A stretch of DNA of 64,000 nt from Massilia arenae (lineage in GTDB: Bacteria > Pseudomonadota > Gammaproteobacteria > Burkholderiales > Burkholderiaceae_D), in assembly GCF_008014745.1 (NCBI RefSeq), contig NZ_VPFD01000016.1:1-64000 (forward strand), in the 5' to 3' direction. Position numbers and translations under genes: made by a program. Positions 18,792 to 27,570 of this stretch are shown here, piece after piece. Position 1 is the stretch's first letter, and each line of letters begins with the position of its first letter. The notes under the pieces are model-generated. The model did no database searches. It was not told the DNA's origin and saw only the letters and a list, made by a program, of their open reading frames with translations.

Positions 18792-20240
18792 TTAATCATA
18801 TTCGCCAACGCGCACGATCTTGAGCGCATTGGTGCCACCGGCCTGGCCCATCGGCGAACCCCAGGTGACGACGATCAGGTCGCCCTTGCGTACGAACCCT
18901 TCTTTCATCAAGAGTTCCTCGGCCTTGCGCAGCACGGCATGGCTGCCGCCTTCCTGCGGCAGATTGAATGCTCGCACGTTGCGGTACAGCGATGCCTTGC
19001 GCTGCGTCGCCTGCAGCGGAGTCAGGGCGAAGATCGGGGTGTCGATGCTGTGACGGCTCATCCACAGGGCGGTCGAACCCGACTCGGTCAGCGCCACGAT
19101 CGCCTTCACGGCCAGGTGGTGGGCGGTGAACAGCGTGCCATAGGCAATGGTCTGGTCGATGCGGGTGAACTGCTTGTTCAGGAAGTCGACGTCGATCTTG
19201 TTGTATTCGGACTGCTCGGCTTCGACGCAGATCGCGGCCATCATCTCGACGGTCTCGATCGGGTACTTGCCCGATGCGGTCTCGGCCGAGGTCATGACGG
19301 CGTCGGTGCCGTCCAGCACGGCGTTGGCCACGTCCGACACTTCAGCGCGGGTCGGCACGGCGTTGACGATCATCGACTCCATCATCTGGGTCGCGGTAAT
19401 GGCCAGCTTGTTCGAATCGCGCGCCATGCGGATCATGCGCTTCTGCAGCGCCGGCACGGCGGCGTTGCCGACTTCGACGGCCAGGTCGCCGCGGGCGACC
19501 ATGATGCCGTCCGACGCGTCCAGGATCTCTTGCAGCAGCGGAATCGCTTCGGCGCGCTCGATCTTGGCGATCATCATCGGCTTGTGGCCATACGGCTCGC
19601 CGGCGATATTCGCCAGCTGGCGCGCCATTTCCATATCGGTCGCGCTTTTCGGGAACGAGATGGCGAGGTAGTCGGCCTGGAAGCTCATCGCGGTCTTGAT
19701 GTCTTCCATGTCCTTCGAGGTCAGCGCCGGCGCGGTCAGGCCGCCGCCCTGGCGGTTGATGCCCTTGTTGTTCGACAGTTCGCCGCCAACCTTGACCGTG
19801 GTGTAGATCTCGTGGCCCACGACGCGGTCGACGATCAGGACGATCAGGCCGTCATTCAGCAGCAGCTTGTCGCCCGGCTTGACGTCGCGCGGCAGCGCCT
19901 TGTAGTCCAGGCCGACGCGTTCCTGGTTGCCCAGCTCGCCGTCATCGCCCCATTTGGCATCCAGGATGAAGCGGTCGCCATTGCTCAAGAGGACCTTGCC
20001 TTCTTCAAACTTGCCGACGCGGATCTTCGGACCCTGCATATCGGCCATGATGGCCACTTCGCGGCCGCATTCCTCGGCGGCGCGTCGTACCAGGGCAGCA
20101 CGATCGATATGGTCCTGCGCCTTGCCGTGCGAGAAGTTCAGGCGCACGACGTCGACGCCGGCGCGGATCATTTTGACGAGAATATCGAAGTCGGTCGAAG
20201 CAGGGCCGATGGTTGCGACGATCTTGGTGCCACGGTACAT
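18792..20240 (-). CDS. pyk: Pyruvate kinase
   Basis: The 482-residue enzyme makes pyruvate and ATP from phosphoenolpyruvate. Typical landmarks are RGTKIVATIGPAS at the start, RLNFSHG, DMQGPKIRVG, the active-site lysine segment MMIAKIERAEA, GIMVARGDLAVEVG, and TATQMMESM. Length and order are standard. It lies between pgk and fba, each separated by hairpins, so the three genes may be partly independent units. Confidence 0.97.
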   Translation of the reverse strand: MYRGTKIVATIGPASTDFDILVKMIRAGVDVVRLNFSHGKAQDHIDRAALVRRAAEECGREVAIMADMQGPKIRVGKFEEGKVLLSNGDRFILDAKWGDDGELGNQERVGLDYKALPRDVKPGDKLLLNDGLIVLIVDRVVGHEIYTTVKVGGELSNNKGINRQGGGLTAPALTSKDMEDIKTAMSFQADYLAISFPKSATDMEMARQLANIAGEPYGHKPMMIAKIERAEAIPLLQEILDASDGIMVARGDLAVEVGNAAVPALQKRMIRMARDSNKLAITATQMMESMIVNAVPTRAEVSDVANAVLDGTDAVMTSAETASGKYPIETVEMMAAICVEAEQSEYNKIDVDFLNKQFTRIDQTIAYGTLFTAHHLAVKAIVALTESGSTALWMSRHSIDTPIFALTPLQATQRKASLYRNVRAFNLPQEGGSHAVLRKAEELLMKEGFVRKGDLIVVTWGSPMGQAGGTNALKIVRVGEYD

Positions 20241-20251
20241 GGATTGTCCTT

Positions 20252-20282
20252 GTATAAAAACAAAGCGCAGACTGGCTGCGCT
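20252..20282 (-). terminator. Intrinsic terminator after pgk
   Basis: The stem AGCGCAG/CTGCGCT (20264-20270 and 20276-20282) is followed on the minus strand by TTGTTTTTATA. It lies 18 bases after the pgk stop codon and before pyk, so pyk probably has its own promoter or depends on read-through. Confidence 0.85.
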
Positions 20283-20299
20283 AGGGTCTCAGGATAGTT

Positions 20300-21502
20300 C
20301 TAGTGAGCGCTGCGTTGCAGCAGGATGTCGACAGCTGGCAGGGTTTTTCCTTCCAAAAATTCCAGGAAGGCGCCGCCACCCGTCGAAATGTAGCCGATCT
20401 GGTCGGCAATCTTATATTTTGCAATCGCGGCCAGGGTGTCGCCGCCACCGGCGATCGAGAAGCCCCGGGACTGGGCGATGGCCAGCGCCAGGGTCTTGGT
20501 GCCCTCGGCGAACTGGTCGAATTCGAAGACACCGACCGGACCGTTCCAGACGATGGTGCCGGCCTTGGCGACCTGCTCGGCCAGCATGGCGGCGGTTTTC
20601 GGGCCGATGTCGAGGATCATGTCGTCGTCAGCAACGTCAGCCACGTCCTTGACGGTGGCCGCTGCGGTCGGGGCGAATTCCTTCGCGCACACGACATCGA
20701 CGGGAATCGGCACCTGAGCGCCGCGCTGGGACATTTTCTCGATGATGGCACGGGCTTCGTCGACCAGGTCGTTCTCGACCAGCGACTTGCCGATGTTCAG
20801 GCCCACGGCCTTCATGAAGGTGTTGGCGATGCCGCCGCCGACGATCAGGTTATCCACTTTATCGGCCAGGCTTTGCAGGATGGTCAGCTTGCTTGATACC
20901 TTCGAGCCGGCGACGATGGCCAGCAGCGGACGCTGCGGCTGGCCCAGGGCTTTACCGAGGGCGTCCAGTTCGGCGGCCAGCAGCGGGCCGGCGGCCACGA
21001 CCGGGGCGAACTTCGCGATGCCGTGGGTGGTCGCTTCGGCGCGGTGGGCGGTGCCGAAGGCATCGTTCACATATACGTCGCACAGCTTGGCCATCTTCTG
21101 CGCCAGCTCGTCGCTGTTTTTCTTCTCACCTTTGTTGACGCGGCAGTTTTCCAGCAGCACGACCGAGCCGGGAGCGACGTCGACGCCGTCCACCCAGTCC
21201 TGTTTCAGTTCAACCGATTGGCCCAGCAACTCGGACAGGCGCTTGGCGACCGGCGCCAGGCTGTCTTCCGGCTTGAATTCACCCTCGGTCGGACGGCCCA
21301 GGTGGGACGTCACCATCACCGCCGCGCCAGCCTTCAATGCAGCCTGGATCGCCGGCACCGAAGCGCGGATGCGCGTGTCTTCGGTGATATTGCCAGCGTC
21401 ATCTTGTGGGACGTTCAGGTCAGCGCGGATAAAGACGCGCTTGCCCTGCAGCGCTTGTTGGTCGATCAGGTCTTGCAGGCGGGTGAAACGGAGAGCGTCC
21501 AT
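20300..21502 (-). CDS. pgk: Phosphoglycerate kinase
   Basis: The 400-residue enzyme moves phosphate from 1,3-bisphosphoglycerate to ADP. The N-terminal [34 protein letters not shown], the ATPase hinge [15 protein letters not shown], and the C-terminal [15 protein letters not shown] and [13 protein letters not shown] are present. The start at [10 protein letters not shown] gives the normal family length; the longer in-frame extension looks non-coding. It follows azlC-azlD on the same strand by 39 bases. Confidence 0.97.
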   Translation of the reverse strand: MDALRFTRLQDLIDQQALQGKRVFIRADLNVPQDDAGNITEDTRIRASVPAIQAALKAGAAVMVTSHLGRPTEGEFKPEDSLAPVAKRLSELLGQSVELKQDWVDGVDVAPGSVVLLENCRVNKGEKKNSDELAQKMAKLCDVYVNDAFGTAHRAEATTHGIAKFAPVVAAGPLLAAELDALGKALGQPQRPLLAIVAGSKVSSKLTILQSLADKVDNLIVGGGIANTFMKAVGLNIGKSLVENDLVDEARAIIEKMSQRGAQVPIPVDVVCAKEFAPTAAATVKDVADVADDDMILDIGPKTAAMLAEQVAKAGTIVWNGPVGVFEFDQFAEGTKTLALAIAQSRGFSIAGGGDTLAAIAKYKIADQIGYISTGGGAFLEFLEGKTLPAVDILLQRSAH

Positions 21503-21541
21503 TTGGTCGGCGTGGCAATAGTAAAAAAACGTCATTGTACA

Positions 21542-21886
21542 TTAGCTGACGGGGCCGAAAACGTGCAGTATGCGCAGCACCGTAAATACAAGCATGCCGA
21601 ATAAAATCGTTAGCAGCATGTTACGACGCCACATATAAAAGGCGAAGGCGGCAACGCCGGCCAGCAGCTTCGGGTTGGCCAGCGTGAACTGGACGTCCCC
21701 CTGCGTATCGATCAGGAAGTCGGGCCCGATGATGGCCGCCAGCGCGCAGGCCGGAGCGTAGCGCAGCATTTCCTGCACCCGTGGCGGGATCGTCACGCGG
21801 TGGCCGATCATCCAGAACGAACTGCGGGTGGCGGCGGTGGCCACGCACAGCACGCCGATCACGACCCAGATTTCCCAATCAGCCAC
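21542..21886 (-). CDS. azlD: AzlD family branched-chain amino acid exporter subunit
   Basis: The 114-residue protein has about four hydrophobic segments and belongs to the AzlD family (DWEIWVVIGVLCVATAATRSSFWMIG, VQEMLRYAPACALAAIIGPDFL). AzlD pairs with AzlC to export branched-chain amino acids or analogues. Its start overlaps the azlC end by 8 bases, which signals translational coupling and a shared complex. Confidence 0.88.
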   Translation of the reverse strand: MADWEIWVVIGVLCVATAATRSSFWMIGHRVTIPPRVQEMLRYAPACALAAIIGPDFLIDTQGDVQFTLANPKLLAGVAAFAFYMWRRNMLLTILFGMLVFTVLRILHVFGPVS

Positions 21887-22631
21887 GGCGCACCTTCGCT
21901 TTCGCCAGCGTTTCTTCGATCACCATCGCGGTGACCATCCCCACCAGCACCGCCAGCAGCAGTCCCAGTTTATAGGGCAAGTCGTAGGCCAGCACCGAGA
22001 TCGCCCCCGCCACCAGCACGCCGCACAGGGCCGCGTGATTGATCATCAGCGGCACCATGATGCACAGGATGGCCAGGGTGCCGGCAAAGCCGAGTCCCCA
22101 TTCGGCCGGCACCGCGCTGCCGAGGAAAATGCCGATGCAGGAACCGATTTGCCAGGCAAACCAGTTCGGATACATCAAGCCTTTTAGATAGGACAGCTTG
22201 CCCGCCACCGGCGCCAGGGTTGGATAGCGCTGCAAAAAGAGCGCAACGGTCAGGTCACCCGAGATATAACCAAGATAAAAGCGTTGCTTCCACGGCAAGT
22301 GGGCGAAGTGCGGTCCCAGCAGCGCCGAAAAGATCACGAAGCGCAGGTTGACCACCAGGGCGGTGGCGAAGATGACCCAGATCGGGGCTTGGGCGGCGAT
22401 CAGCGGCAGCGAGGCCAGCTGGGCCGAGCCGGCGAACACCAGCAAGGTCATGCCCATCGCCTGCGGCACGGACAGGCCGCTCTTGACCATGGCAATGCCG
22501 ACCACCAGGCCCCAGGCGGCGATGCCGAACAGGGTTGGCAGGCCGGTCTTGAAACCTTCGTTCCAGGCATCGCGGTTCGGCGCGTCGCCGATGGCTGCGG
22601 TAAGCTGGCCCGGATCGTCAGCCGCGCTCAT
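21879..22631 (-). CDS. azlC: AzlC family branched-chain amino acid permease subunit
   Basis: The 250-residue inner-membrane protein has AzlC marks: the N-terminal F.TGLPTLFGIAAWGLVVGIAMVKSGLS, GMTLLVFAGSAQLASLPLIAAQAPIW, and NLRFVIFSALLGPHF. Several transmembrane segments are evident. The start is set at MSAADDPGQL; the upstream Cys-rich extension is unlike the family. It is coupled to azlD through an 8-base overlap. Confidence 0.9.
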   Translation of the reverse strand: MSAADDPGQLTAAIGDAPNRDAWNEGFKTGLPTLFGIAAWGLVVGIAMVKSGLSVPQAMGMTLLVFAGSAQLASLPLIAAQAPIWVIFATALVVNLRFVIFSALLGPHFAHLPWKQRFYLGYISGDLTVALFLQRYPTLAPVAGKLSYLKGLMYPNWFAWQIGSCIGIFLGSAVPAEWGLGFAGTLAILCIMVPLMINHAALCGVLVAGAISVLAYDLPYKLGLLLAVLVGMVTAMVIEETLAKAKVRRG

Positions 22632-22887
22632 GCAGCGCTCAGCACAGCACGCATCACAACAAAACGTGTGGCATTCTTGCAACGGCGACCAAGGATGTCT
22701 GGGAAGGCGGCAGGCTTGAAACGGTCGGGCATGAAACGCATGGATGGATGTGGCACGGGTGAGACGCCCAATATAACAGGCGTTGCTCTAGCTCTTTATG
22801 CTGAGCGCATTATTTTACGGTCATTTCGGCAATAGAGCGAATCCGTTAAAATCCAGTCTTTGCCTAACTTGCCTGACGGAGAAACAG

Positions 22888-23082
22888 ATGAATCAAAAGA
22901 CGATGCCTGTGGTGGAGCTCACGGCCAAGGACCTGCCGGCCTATTGCCCCAACCCGGCAATGCCGCTGTGGTCCTCGCACCCGCGCGTCTTCCTCGACTT
23001 CGACCACCACGGCGAAGCCAAGTGCCCCTACTGCGGCACCGGGTATCGCCTGGCGCCGGGCACTGTGCTCAAGCACCACTGA
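22888..23082 (+). CDS. Zinc-finger domain protein (NDUFS6/zf-CHCC type)
   Basis: This 64-residue protein carries a CHCC zinc site: Cys in AYCPNPAMPLWSSHPRVFLDF, the histidine of that segment, and the CPYCG pair. The same fold is found in the complex I subunit NDUFS6 and in small free-standing bacterial proteins. A GGAG ribosome site precedes the ATG. In related bacteria it often lies near branched-chain aminotransferase genes; here it precedes a YheT-like hydrolase by 36 bases. Its exact role is unproven. Confidence 0.88.
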   Translation: MNQKTMPVVELTAKDLPAYCPNPAMPLWSSHPRVFLDFDHHGEAKCPYCGTGYRLAPGTVLKHH

Positions 23083-23118
23083 TTTTGCTCCCACGAGGCA
23101 CTGCGGTGCCTCTTTTTC

Positions 23119-24102
23119 ATGCACTATCCCGCCCCCACGTGGCTGCCTGGCGGCCACCTGCAAACCATCTATCCGGCGACCTGCATCGCCAAGCCCCCGG
23201 TCGCCTACCGCCGCGAGCGCTGGCACAGCGCGGACGGCGACTTCGTCGACCTCGACTTCGTGGATGGCCAGCCCGGCCGACCGCTGGTGGTGCTGTTTCA
23301 TGGCCTGGAAGGCAGTTCCAATAGCCACTACGCCCGCGGCCTGATGGCGGCGCTCGCCGCGCGCGGCTGGTCGGGCGTGGTGCCGCATTTTCGCGGCTGC
23401 TCCGGCGAAGCCAACCTGGCGCCGCGCTTCTATCACTCGGGCGATGCGAGCGAAGTCGACTGGATCGTGCGCAAGCTGCGCGCATCCCATCGAGGCGCGC
23501 TGTATGCGGCCGGCGTCTCGCTGGGCGGCAATGCGCTGCTGCGCTGGCTGGGTGAATCCGGCCACGGCGCCGAGATCGTCGATGCCGCCTGCGCCGTGTC
23601 GGCCCCACTCGACCTGGCGCGCGGCGGAGAGGCGCTGTCGTCCGGCTTCAATCTGCTGTATACCCGGATGTTCCTGCAGACGCTCAAGCCGAAGTGTTTG
23701 GCCAAGCTGGAGCAATTTCCTGGGCTATTTGACCGCACCGCCCTGCTCGCTGCGCGCGATCTGTATGCATTCGACAACGTCGTCACGGCGCCGCTGCACG
23801 GCTACCGCGATACCGACGACTACTGGCACCGCGCCAGCGCCCGCCACGTTCTGCACGACATCACGGTGCCAACCCTGGTGCTCAATGCCCGCAACGACCC
23901 CTTCCTGCCGGGCATCCACCTGCCGACGTCGGCGTCGAGCGCGGTCACGCTCGAGTATCCTGCGCAGGGCGGACATGTCGGCTTTGCCATGGGCCCGCTC
24001 CCGGGACGAATCGACTGGCTGCCGCGGCGCATCCTCCACCATTTCGACACTGTAGGCAGCACGCGCGCGCTGGCGCTCGCCGAACCGTGCGATGCTGCAT
24101 AA
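23119..24102 (+). CDS. YheT-like alpha/beta hydrolase
   Basis: The 327-residue protein matches the YheT/ABHD family. It opens with the hallmark PTWLPGGHLQTIYPA, then VVLFHGLEGSSNSHYARGL and VVPHFRGCSGE. The nucleophile serine is in GVSLGGNALLRW, the acid in ARNDPFLP, and the histidine in QGGHVGFA. It is probably a cytoplasmic carboxylesterase of unknown substrate. The next gene begins four bases after its stop, indicating cotranscription. Confidence 0.9.
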   Translation: MHYPAPTWLPGGHLQTIYPATCIAKPPVAYRRERWHSADGDFVDLDFVDGQPGRPLVVLFHGLEGSSNSHYARGLMAALAARGWSGVVPHFRGCSGEANLAPRFYHSGDASEVDWIVRKLRASHRGALYAAGVSLGGNALLRWLGESGHGAEIVDAACAVSAPLDLARGGEALSSGFNLLYTRMFLQTLKPKCLAKLEQFPGLFDRTALLAARDLYAFDNVVTAPLHGYRDTDDYWHRASARHVLHDITVPTLVLNARNDPFLPGIHLPTSASSAVTLEYPAQGGHVGFAMGPLPGRIDWLPRRILHHFDTVGSTRALALAEPCDAA

Positions 24103-24106
24103 CACT

Positions 24107-24694
24107 ATGGATGAAATCGTAAAACAGGCAATGGCCAAGTGGCCGAACGTGCCCCACTGCTACGGCTGGCTCGCGCTCGACGCGCGCGGCGGCTGGCGCA
24201 TGCGCGACGAAGCAGCCCAGCGCGCCAATGCGGCGGGCGACCGGCTGAACAATGAAAAGCTGGTGGGTTTCATCAACCGCAACTACCTGCACGACGAGCG
24301 CGGCAACTGGTATTTCCAGAACGGGCCGCAGCGCGTGTACGTGAACCTCGAGGCGACGCCCTTCATCGCGCGCACCGATCCGCAGCGGGGGCTGGTGCTG
24401 CAAACCGGACAGGCGCTGGCGGAGGTCGAACGGATCTGCCTGAGCGACGCCGGCGCGCTGGTGTTCGTGACGGGTGAGACGGTGGCGCAGCTGGACGACC
24501 GCGACGTGGCCCAGGTGTTGGGCCTGCTCGAGCTCGATGGCGCCGCGGCCTCGGACGAGGCGGTGATGGCGTGGCTGGAAAGTGGCAGCGGCCGCCTGGT
24601 CCTGCCATGGAACGGCAAGCCGTTTGCCGTCGAGCGCGTGGTAGAAGAAGAGATACCGGCCAGGTTCGGATTCAACCGGACGCCGGCGCCGTAG
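24107..24694 (+). CDS. Conserved protein of unknown function, coupled to the YheT-like gene
   Basis: The 195-residue soluble protein begins MDEIVKQAMAKWPNVPHCYGWLALDARGGWRMRDE, a pattern I associate with a betaproteobacterial family of unknown function usually next to the hydrolase gene; I cannot name the family with confidence. It has no signal peptide or membrane helix. A tryptophan-rich first third (W..VPHCYGWL, GNWYFQNGPQRVYVNLE) suggests a small binding domain. An in-frame ATG at 24092 overlaps the hydrolase, but the later start is preferred. Confidence 0.7.
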   Translation: MDEIVKQAMAKWPNVPHCYGWLALDARGGWRMRDEAAQRANAAGDRLNNEKLVGFINRNYLHDERGNWYFQNGPQRVYVNLEATPFIARTDPQRGLVLQTGQALAEVERICLSDAGALVFVTGETVAQLDDRDVAQVLGLLELDGAAASDEAVMAWLESGSGRLVLPWNGKPFAVERVVEEEIPARFGFNRTPAP

Positions 24695-24700
24695 GCGCGA

Positions 24701-26272
24701 TCAGCGCTCTTCGGCTTCTTCCTTCGCCTTCTTCTGCTTCTCCTCCAGTTCGCGCACGCGCGCGTCGATCACGGCCTGGTCGTAGAACGACGCATCGCTG
24801 GCCTTGCGCGCCAGTTCGAGCTGGGCCACTGCCGCCGGCACGGCGCCGGCCAGCACATACGACTCCGCCAGCGACATGTGCTGCAGCGCGATCTTGCCCT
24901 GCTTGGCATAGGTCCTGGCCAGCATGTCGTGCAGCTTGCGTTCTTCCCGATACTGCTGGGCCTGGTCGCGCAGGAACAGCGCCGCCTCGTCGAAGCGGTC
25001 GGTCGCGATCAGGGCCTGCGCATACTGGTGCGCGAGCGAGCGCGACAGCGGGTAGCGCTGGCGCGCCGCATCCGCTTCCTTGACCGCCTCTTCCAGCACG
25101 GACCTCGGCTGGCCCGGCGCCATCTTGATCTCCAGCGCCAGCCCGGCGAACATGGTCGCGCCATCGCCCACGTTCGACGGCGCCGCCGACAGCACCCCTT
25201 CACGTGGCTTCATGGTCTCGCGCGCCCTGTCGAGCCAGCGCTGGGCGCCGGCCAGGTCGTTCTCCTTGAGCGCCAGGTAGGACAGGCCATACTGGGCCCC
25301 GGCCTGCCACTGGCGGTGGGGCTGATCCCTGAGCTGGGCCTCGAAGGCGCTGCGCGTGTCGCGCCGGCCCTGCTCGCTCCCGTCCTGCAGCACGCGGGCG
25401 CGCGCCCGCACCAGATGAAAATCGAGGCTGTCGACGCGCTGTTTCTTGGGAATCTCGCGGATGCGCGCCTGCATGTCGGTGATCCGGTCTTGAGTCAGCG
25501 GGTGGCTGCTCAGGCTGGCCAGTCCGGGCGGCAGGTCGCCATACAGCCTGGAGGCGGCCTGCAGGCGCCGGAAGAAAGCAACGATGCCGGTGGTATCGTA
25601 GCCGCCCGCCTCCATGATCTGGAAGCCGACGCGGTCGGCCTCGCGCTCGGCGTCGCGGCTGAAGTTCAGCTGGCGCTGGACAGCCAGGCCCTGGCCACCC
25701 ATCAGCACGCCCATTGCCGCATCCGAGCTGGCGCGAGCCGCCAGCGCCGCCAGGATCATCGACGCCAGCGGCAGCAGGATATCCTGGCGCTGCTGACCGA
25801 TCCTGCGCGCGATGTGGCGCTGGGTGACGTGGCCGATCTCGTGCGCCATCACGCCGGCCAGTTCCGATTCGGTCTGGGCCGCGATGATCAGGCCCGAGTG
25901 GGCGCCGATGAAACCGCCCGGCATCGCGAATGCGTTCAGGGCCGGATCGCGCACGGCGAAGAAGTGAAAGTCGGCATTGGTCTCGCCGCGCGCGCCGGGC
26001 ACGGCGGCGACCAGGCCATTGCCGAAATTGTTCAGGTATTCGGAGATTGGCTCATCGTCGAGGTAATCGCGATCGCGCCGGACGTCGCGCATGAACTCCT
26101 CGCCCAGCTTGCGCTCGACGACAGGCGACAGGTCGCCGCGCGCCGTATCGCCGAGCGTGGGCAGGCGGGTCGAATCGGGCCGCCTGAACACGTCGGACTG
26201 CGCTGCGACGGGGAAGGCGGTCGCCATGCACAAGGCCATGACGGACAAGGAGGAGCGCCAGCGGCGCACCAT
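24701..26272 (-). CDS. M48 family metalloprotease with TPR-like C-terminus (BepA-like)
   Basis: The 523-residue protein has a signal peptide (SVMALCMATAFPVAAQ) and a periplasmic M48 peptidase domain. The zinc motif HEIGH is at about residues 144-148, with the third ligand region in SRDAEREADRVGFQIM. The C-terminal 250 residues form helical repeats (AQYGLSYLALKENDLAGAQRWL, PLSRSLAHQYAQALIATDRFDEA) as in BepA/YfgC, which handles outer-membrane protein assembly. A charged EKQKKAKEEAEER tail ends it. The N-terminal start is uncertain. It diverges from moaC. Confidence 0.88.
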   Translation of the reverse strand: MVRRWRSSLSVMALCMATAFPVAAQSDVFRRPDSTRLPTLGDTARGDLSPVVERKLGEEFMRDVRRDRDYLDDEPISEYLNNFGNGLVAAVPGARGETNADFHFFAVRDPALNAFAMPGGFIGAHSGLIIAAQTESELAGVMAHEIGHVTQRHIARRIGQQRQDILLPLASMILAALAARASSDAAMGVLMGGQGLAVQRQLNFSRDAEREADRVGFQIMEAGGYDTTGIVAFFRRLQAASRLYGDLPPGLASLSSHPLTQDRITDMQARIREIPKKQRVDSLDFHLVRARARVLQDGSEQGRRDTRSAFEAQLRDQPHRQWQAGAQYGLSYLALKENDLAGAQRWLDRARETMKPREGVLSAAPSNVGDGATMFAGLALEIKMAPGQPRSVLEEAVKEADAARQRYPLSRSLAHQYAQALIATDRFDEAALFLRDQAQQYREERKLHDMLARTYAKQGKIALQHMSLAESYVLAGAVPAAVAQLELARKASDASFYDQAVIDARVRELEEKQKKAKEEAEER

Positions 26273-26373
26273 TGCTGGACGGACGACGGATTTCACGGTG
26301 CTATCATACCTGCATCCGCGTGCATGTTGCTGCTCAGCGAACCTTTTTGTAATCCGAACACACCGACCTAGTA

Positions 26374-26880
26374 ATGACGAATCCAATCCCGACCGCAGAC
26401 CACTTGACCCACTTCGACGCCACCGGCCAGGCCCATATGGTCGACGTCGGCGCGAAACAGGACACGCACCGCACCGCGGTGGCGGCCGGGACCATCCGCA
26501 TGAAGCCGGAGACGCTGGCCCTGATCATCTCGGGCAATGCCAAGAAGGGCGACGTGATCGGGATCGCGCGCATCGCCGCGATCATGGCGTCCAAGCGCAC
26601 CAGCGACTTGGTGCCGCTATGCCATCCGCTGCCGATCACGCGCGTGGCGGTGGATTTCGAGATCGACGAGGCGGCCAATAGCGTGCATTGCCGGGCGCAG
26701 GTGGAAACCATCGGCAAGACTGGCGTCGAAATGGAAGCGCTCACTGCGGTGCAGGTGGGCCTGTTGACTGTCTATGATATGTGCAAGGCGGTGGATCGCG
26801 GGATGGTGATGACGGATGTTCGCGTGATGGAGAAGCACGGGGGCAAGAGCGGGGACTGGACAGCCGATATCGACGCCTGA
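26374..26880 (+). CDS. moaC: Cyclic pyranopterin monophosphate synthase MoaC
   Basis: MoaC (168 residues) completes the first stage of molybdenum cofactor synthesis with MoaA. The motifs [47 protein letters not shown] and [34 protein letters not shown] cover nearly the whole conserved core including the catalytic lysines. No other moa gene is in the window. Confidence 0.97.
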   Translation: MTNPIPTADHLTHFDATGQAHMVDVGAKQDTHRTAVAAGTIRMKPETLALIISGNAKKGDVIGIARIAAIMASKRTSDLVPLCHPLPITRVAVDFEIDEAANSVHCRAQVETIGKTGVEMEALTAVQVGLLTVYDMCKAVDRGMVMTDVRVMEKHGGKSGDWTADIDA

Positions 26881-26906
26881 CCAGTTCGACAACTTGCCCA
26901 ACACTG

Positions 26907-26934
26907 TAGACAACGTCAATACTCGGCCTATACT
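26907..26934 (+). promoter_or_regulatory. Candidate sigma-70 promoter for the phasin-like gene
   Basis: TAGACA at 26907-26912 and TATACT at 26929-26934, 16 bases apart, resemble -35 and -10 boxes. They lie about 64 bases before the ATG at 26998, leaving a normal leader with a GAGAGGA ribosome site. Confidence 0.55.
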
Positions 26935-26997
26935 GATGGGCGACGCGCAATGCGTCTTTCCCCACTCCAACCTGCTATCTGCCCGAGAGGATGTGTC

Positions 26998-27333
26998 ATG
27001 ACGACCGCATACCCGCAGTTCACCGCAGCGACCGCCCAGCTGAACGCCCTGCCCTATCAAGATACATTCCTGAAAATCGCCAATGTCTACGCGGATTCGA
27101 CCCGCGCCAGCGTAGAGCAGCTCTGGATCAGCTCATCCAAGATCATCATGGAAGAGACGATGAAGGCCTTCATCGCCGCATCGCAGTCGTGCGCCGAAGC
27201 CTTGACCAGGAATGCCGTGTCGGTCCAGCAACAGTCATTCAGCCGGCTCATCAGCGCCAACCAGAAGGCGGTCGAGATCATGGGCCAGAGCTTTGCCGAC
27301 GCCATGACGTCCGGCTGGAAACCCGCGCGCTGA
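26998..27333 (+). CDS. Phasin-like small protein
   Basis: The 111-residue protein is almost wholly alpha-helical and amphipathic, with the layout of small phasins that coat polyhydroxyalkanoate granules (FLKIANVYADSTRASVEQLWISSSKIIMEETMKAFIAAS, NQKAVEIMGQSFADAMTSGWKP). It has no signal peptide. Ribosome site and promoter are good, suggesting strong expression. The match is by pattern only; it could be another small coiled protein. No PHA synthase gene is nearby. Confidence 0.65.
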   Translation: MTTAYPQFTAATAQLNALPYQDTFLKIANVYADSTRASVEQLWISSSKIIMEETMKAFIAASQSCAEALTRNAVSVQQQSFSRLISANQKAVEIMGQSFADAMTSGWKPAR

Positions 27334-27370
27334 GCGCCCCGCTTCATCATTCTTTCGAAAGGAGTCGTCG

Positions 27371-27543
27371 ATGGCACGCAGCATCACGCCATTCCTGATG
27401 TTCGAAGGTGCGGCCGAGGAAGCGATGCGCTTCTATGTCTCGCTGTTCGCCCGTTCCGAAGTCAAGCAGATCGAGCACTACAAAAGCGGCGAGGCTGGCT
27501 GAATGACCGTTTTGGCGTGTCCTGGCAGATGAACCTGAGCTGA
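27371..27543 (+). pseudogene. VOC-fold (PhnB/3-demethylubiquinone-methyltransferase-like) gene remnant
   Basis: An AAAGGAG ribosome site and ATG open a normal VOC N-terminus (MARSITPFLMFEGAAEEAMRFYVSLF...) which stops after 43 residues at TGA 27500-27502. In another frame the bases from 27496 to 27543 encode the family's usual C-terminus, WLNDRFGVSWQMNLS followed by TGA. About 90-100 central codons of a roughly 150-residue protein are missing, and the two ends are out of frame. This is an internal-deletion pseudogene. Confidence 0.85.
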
Positions 27544-27570
27544 GCCGGGGCGTTCGACTTCGCTGGTCTT

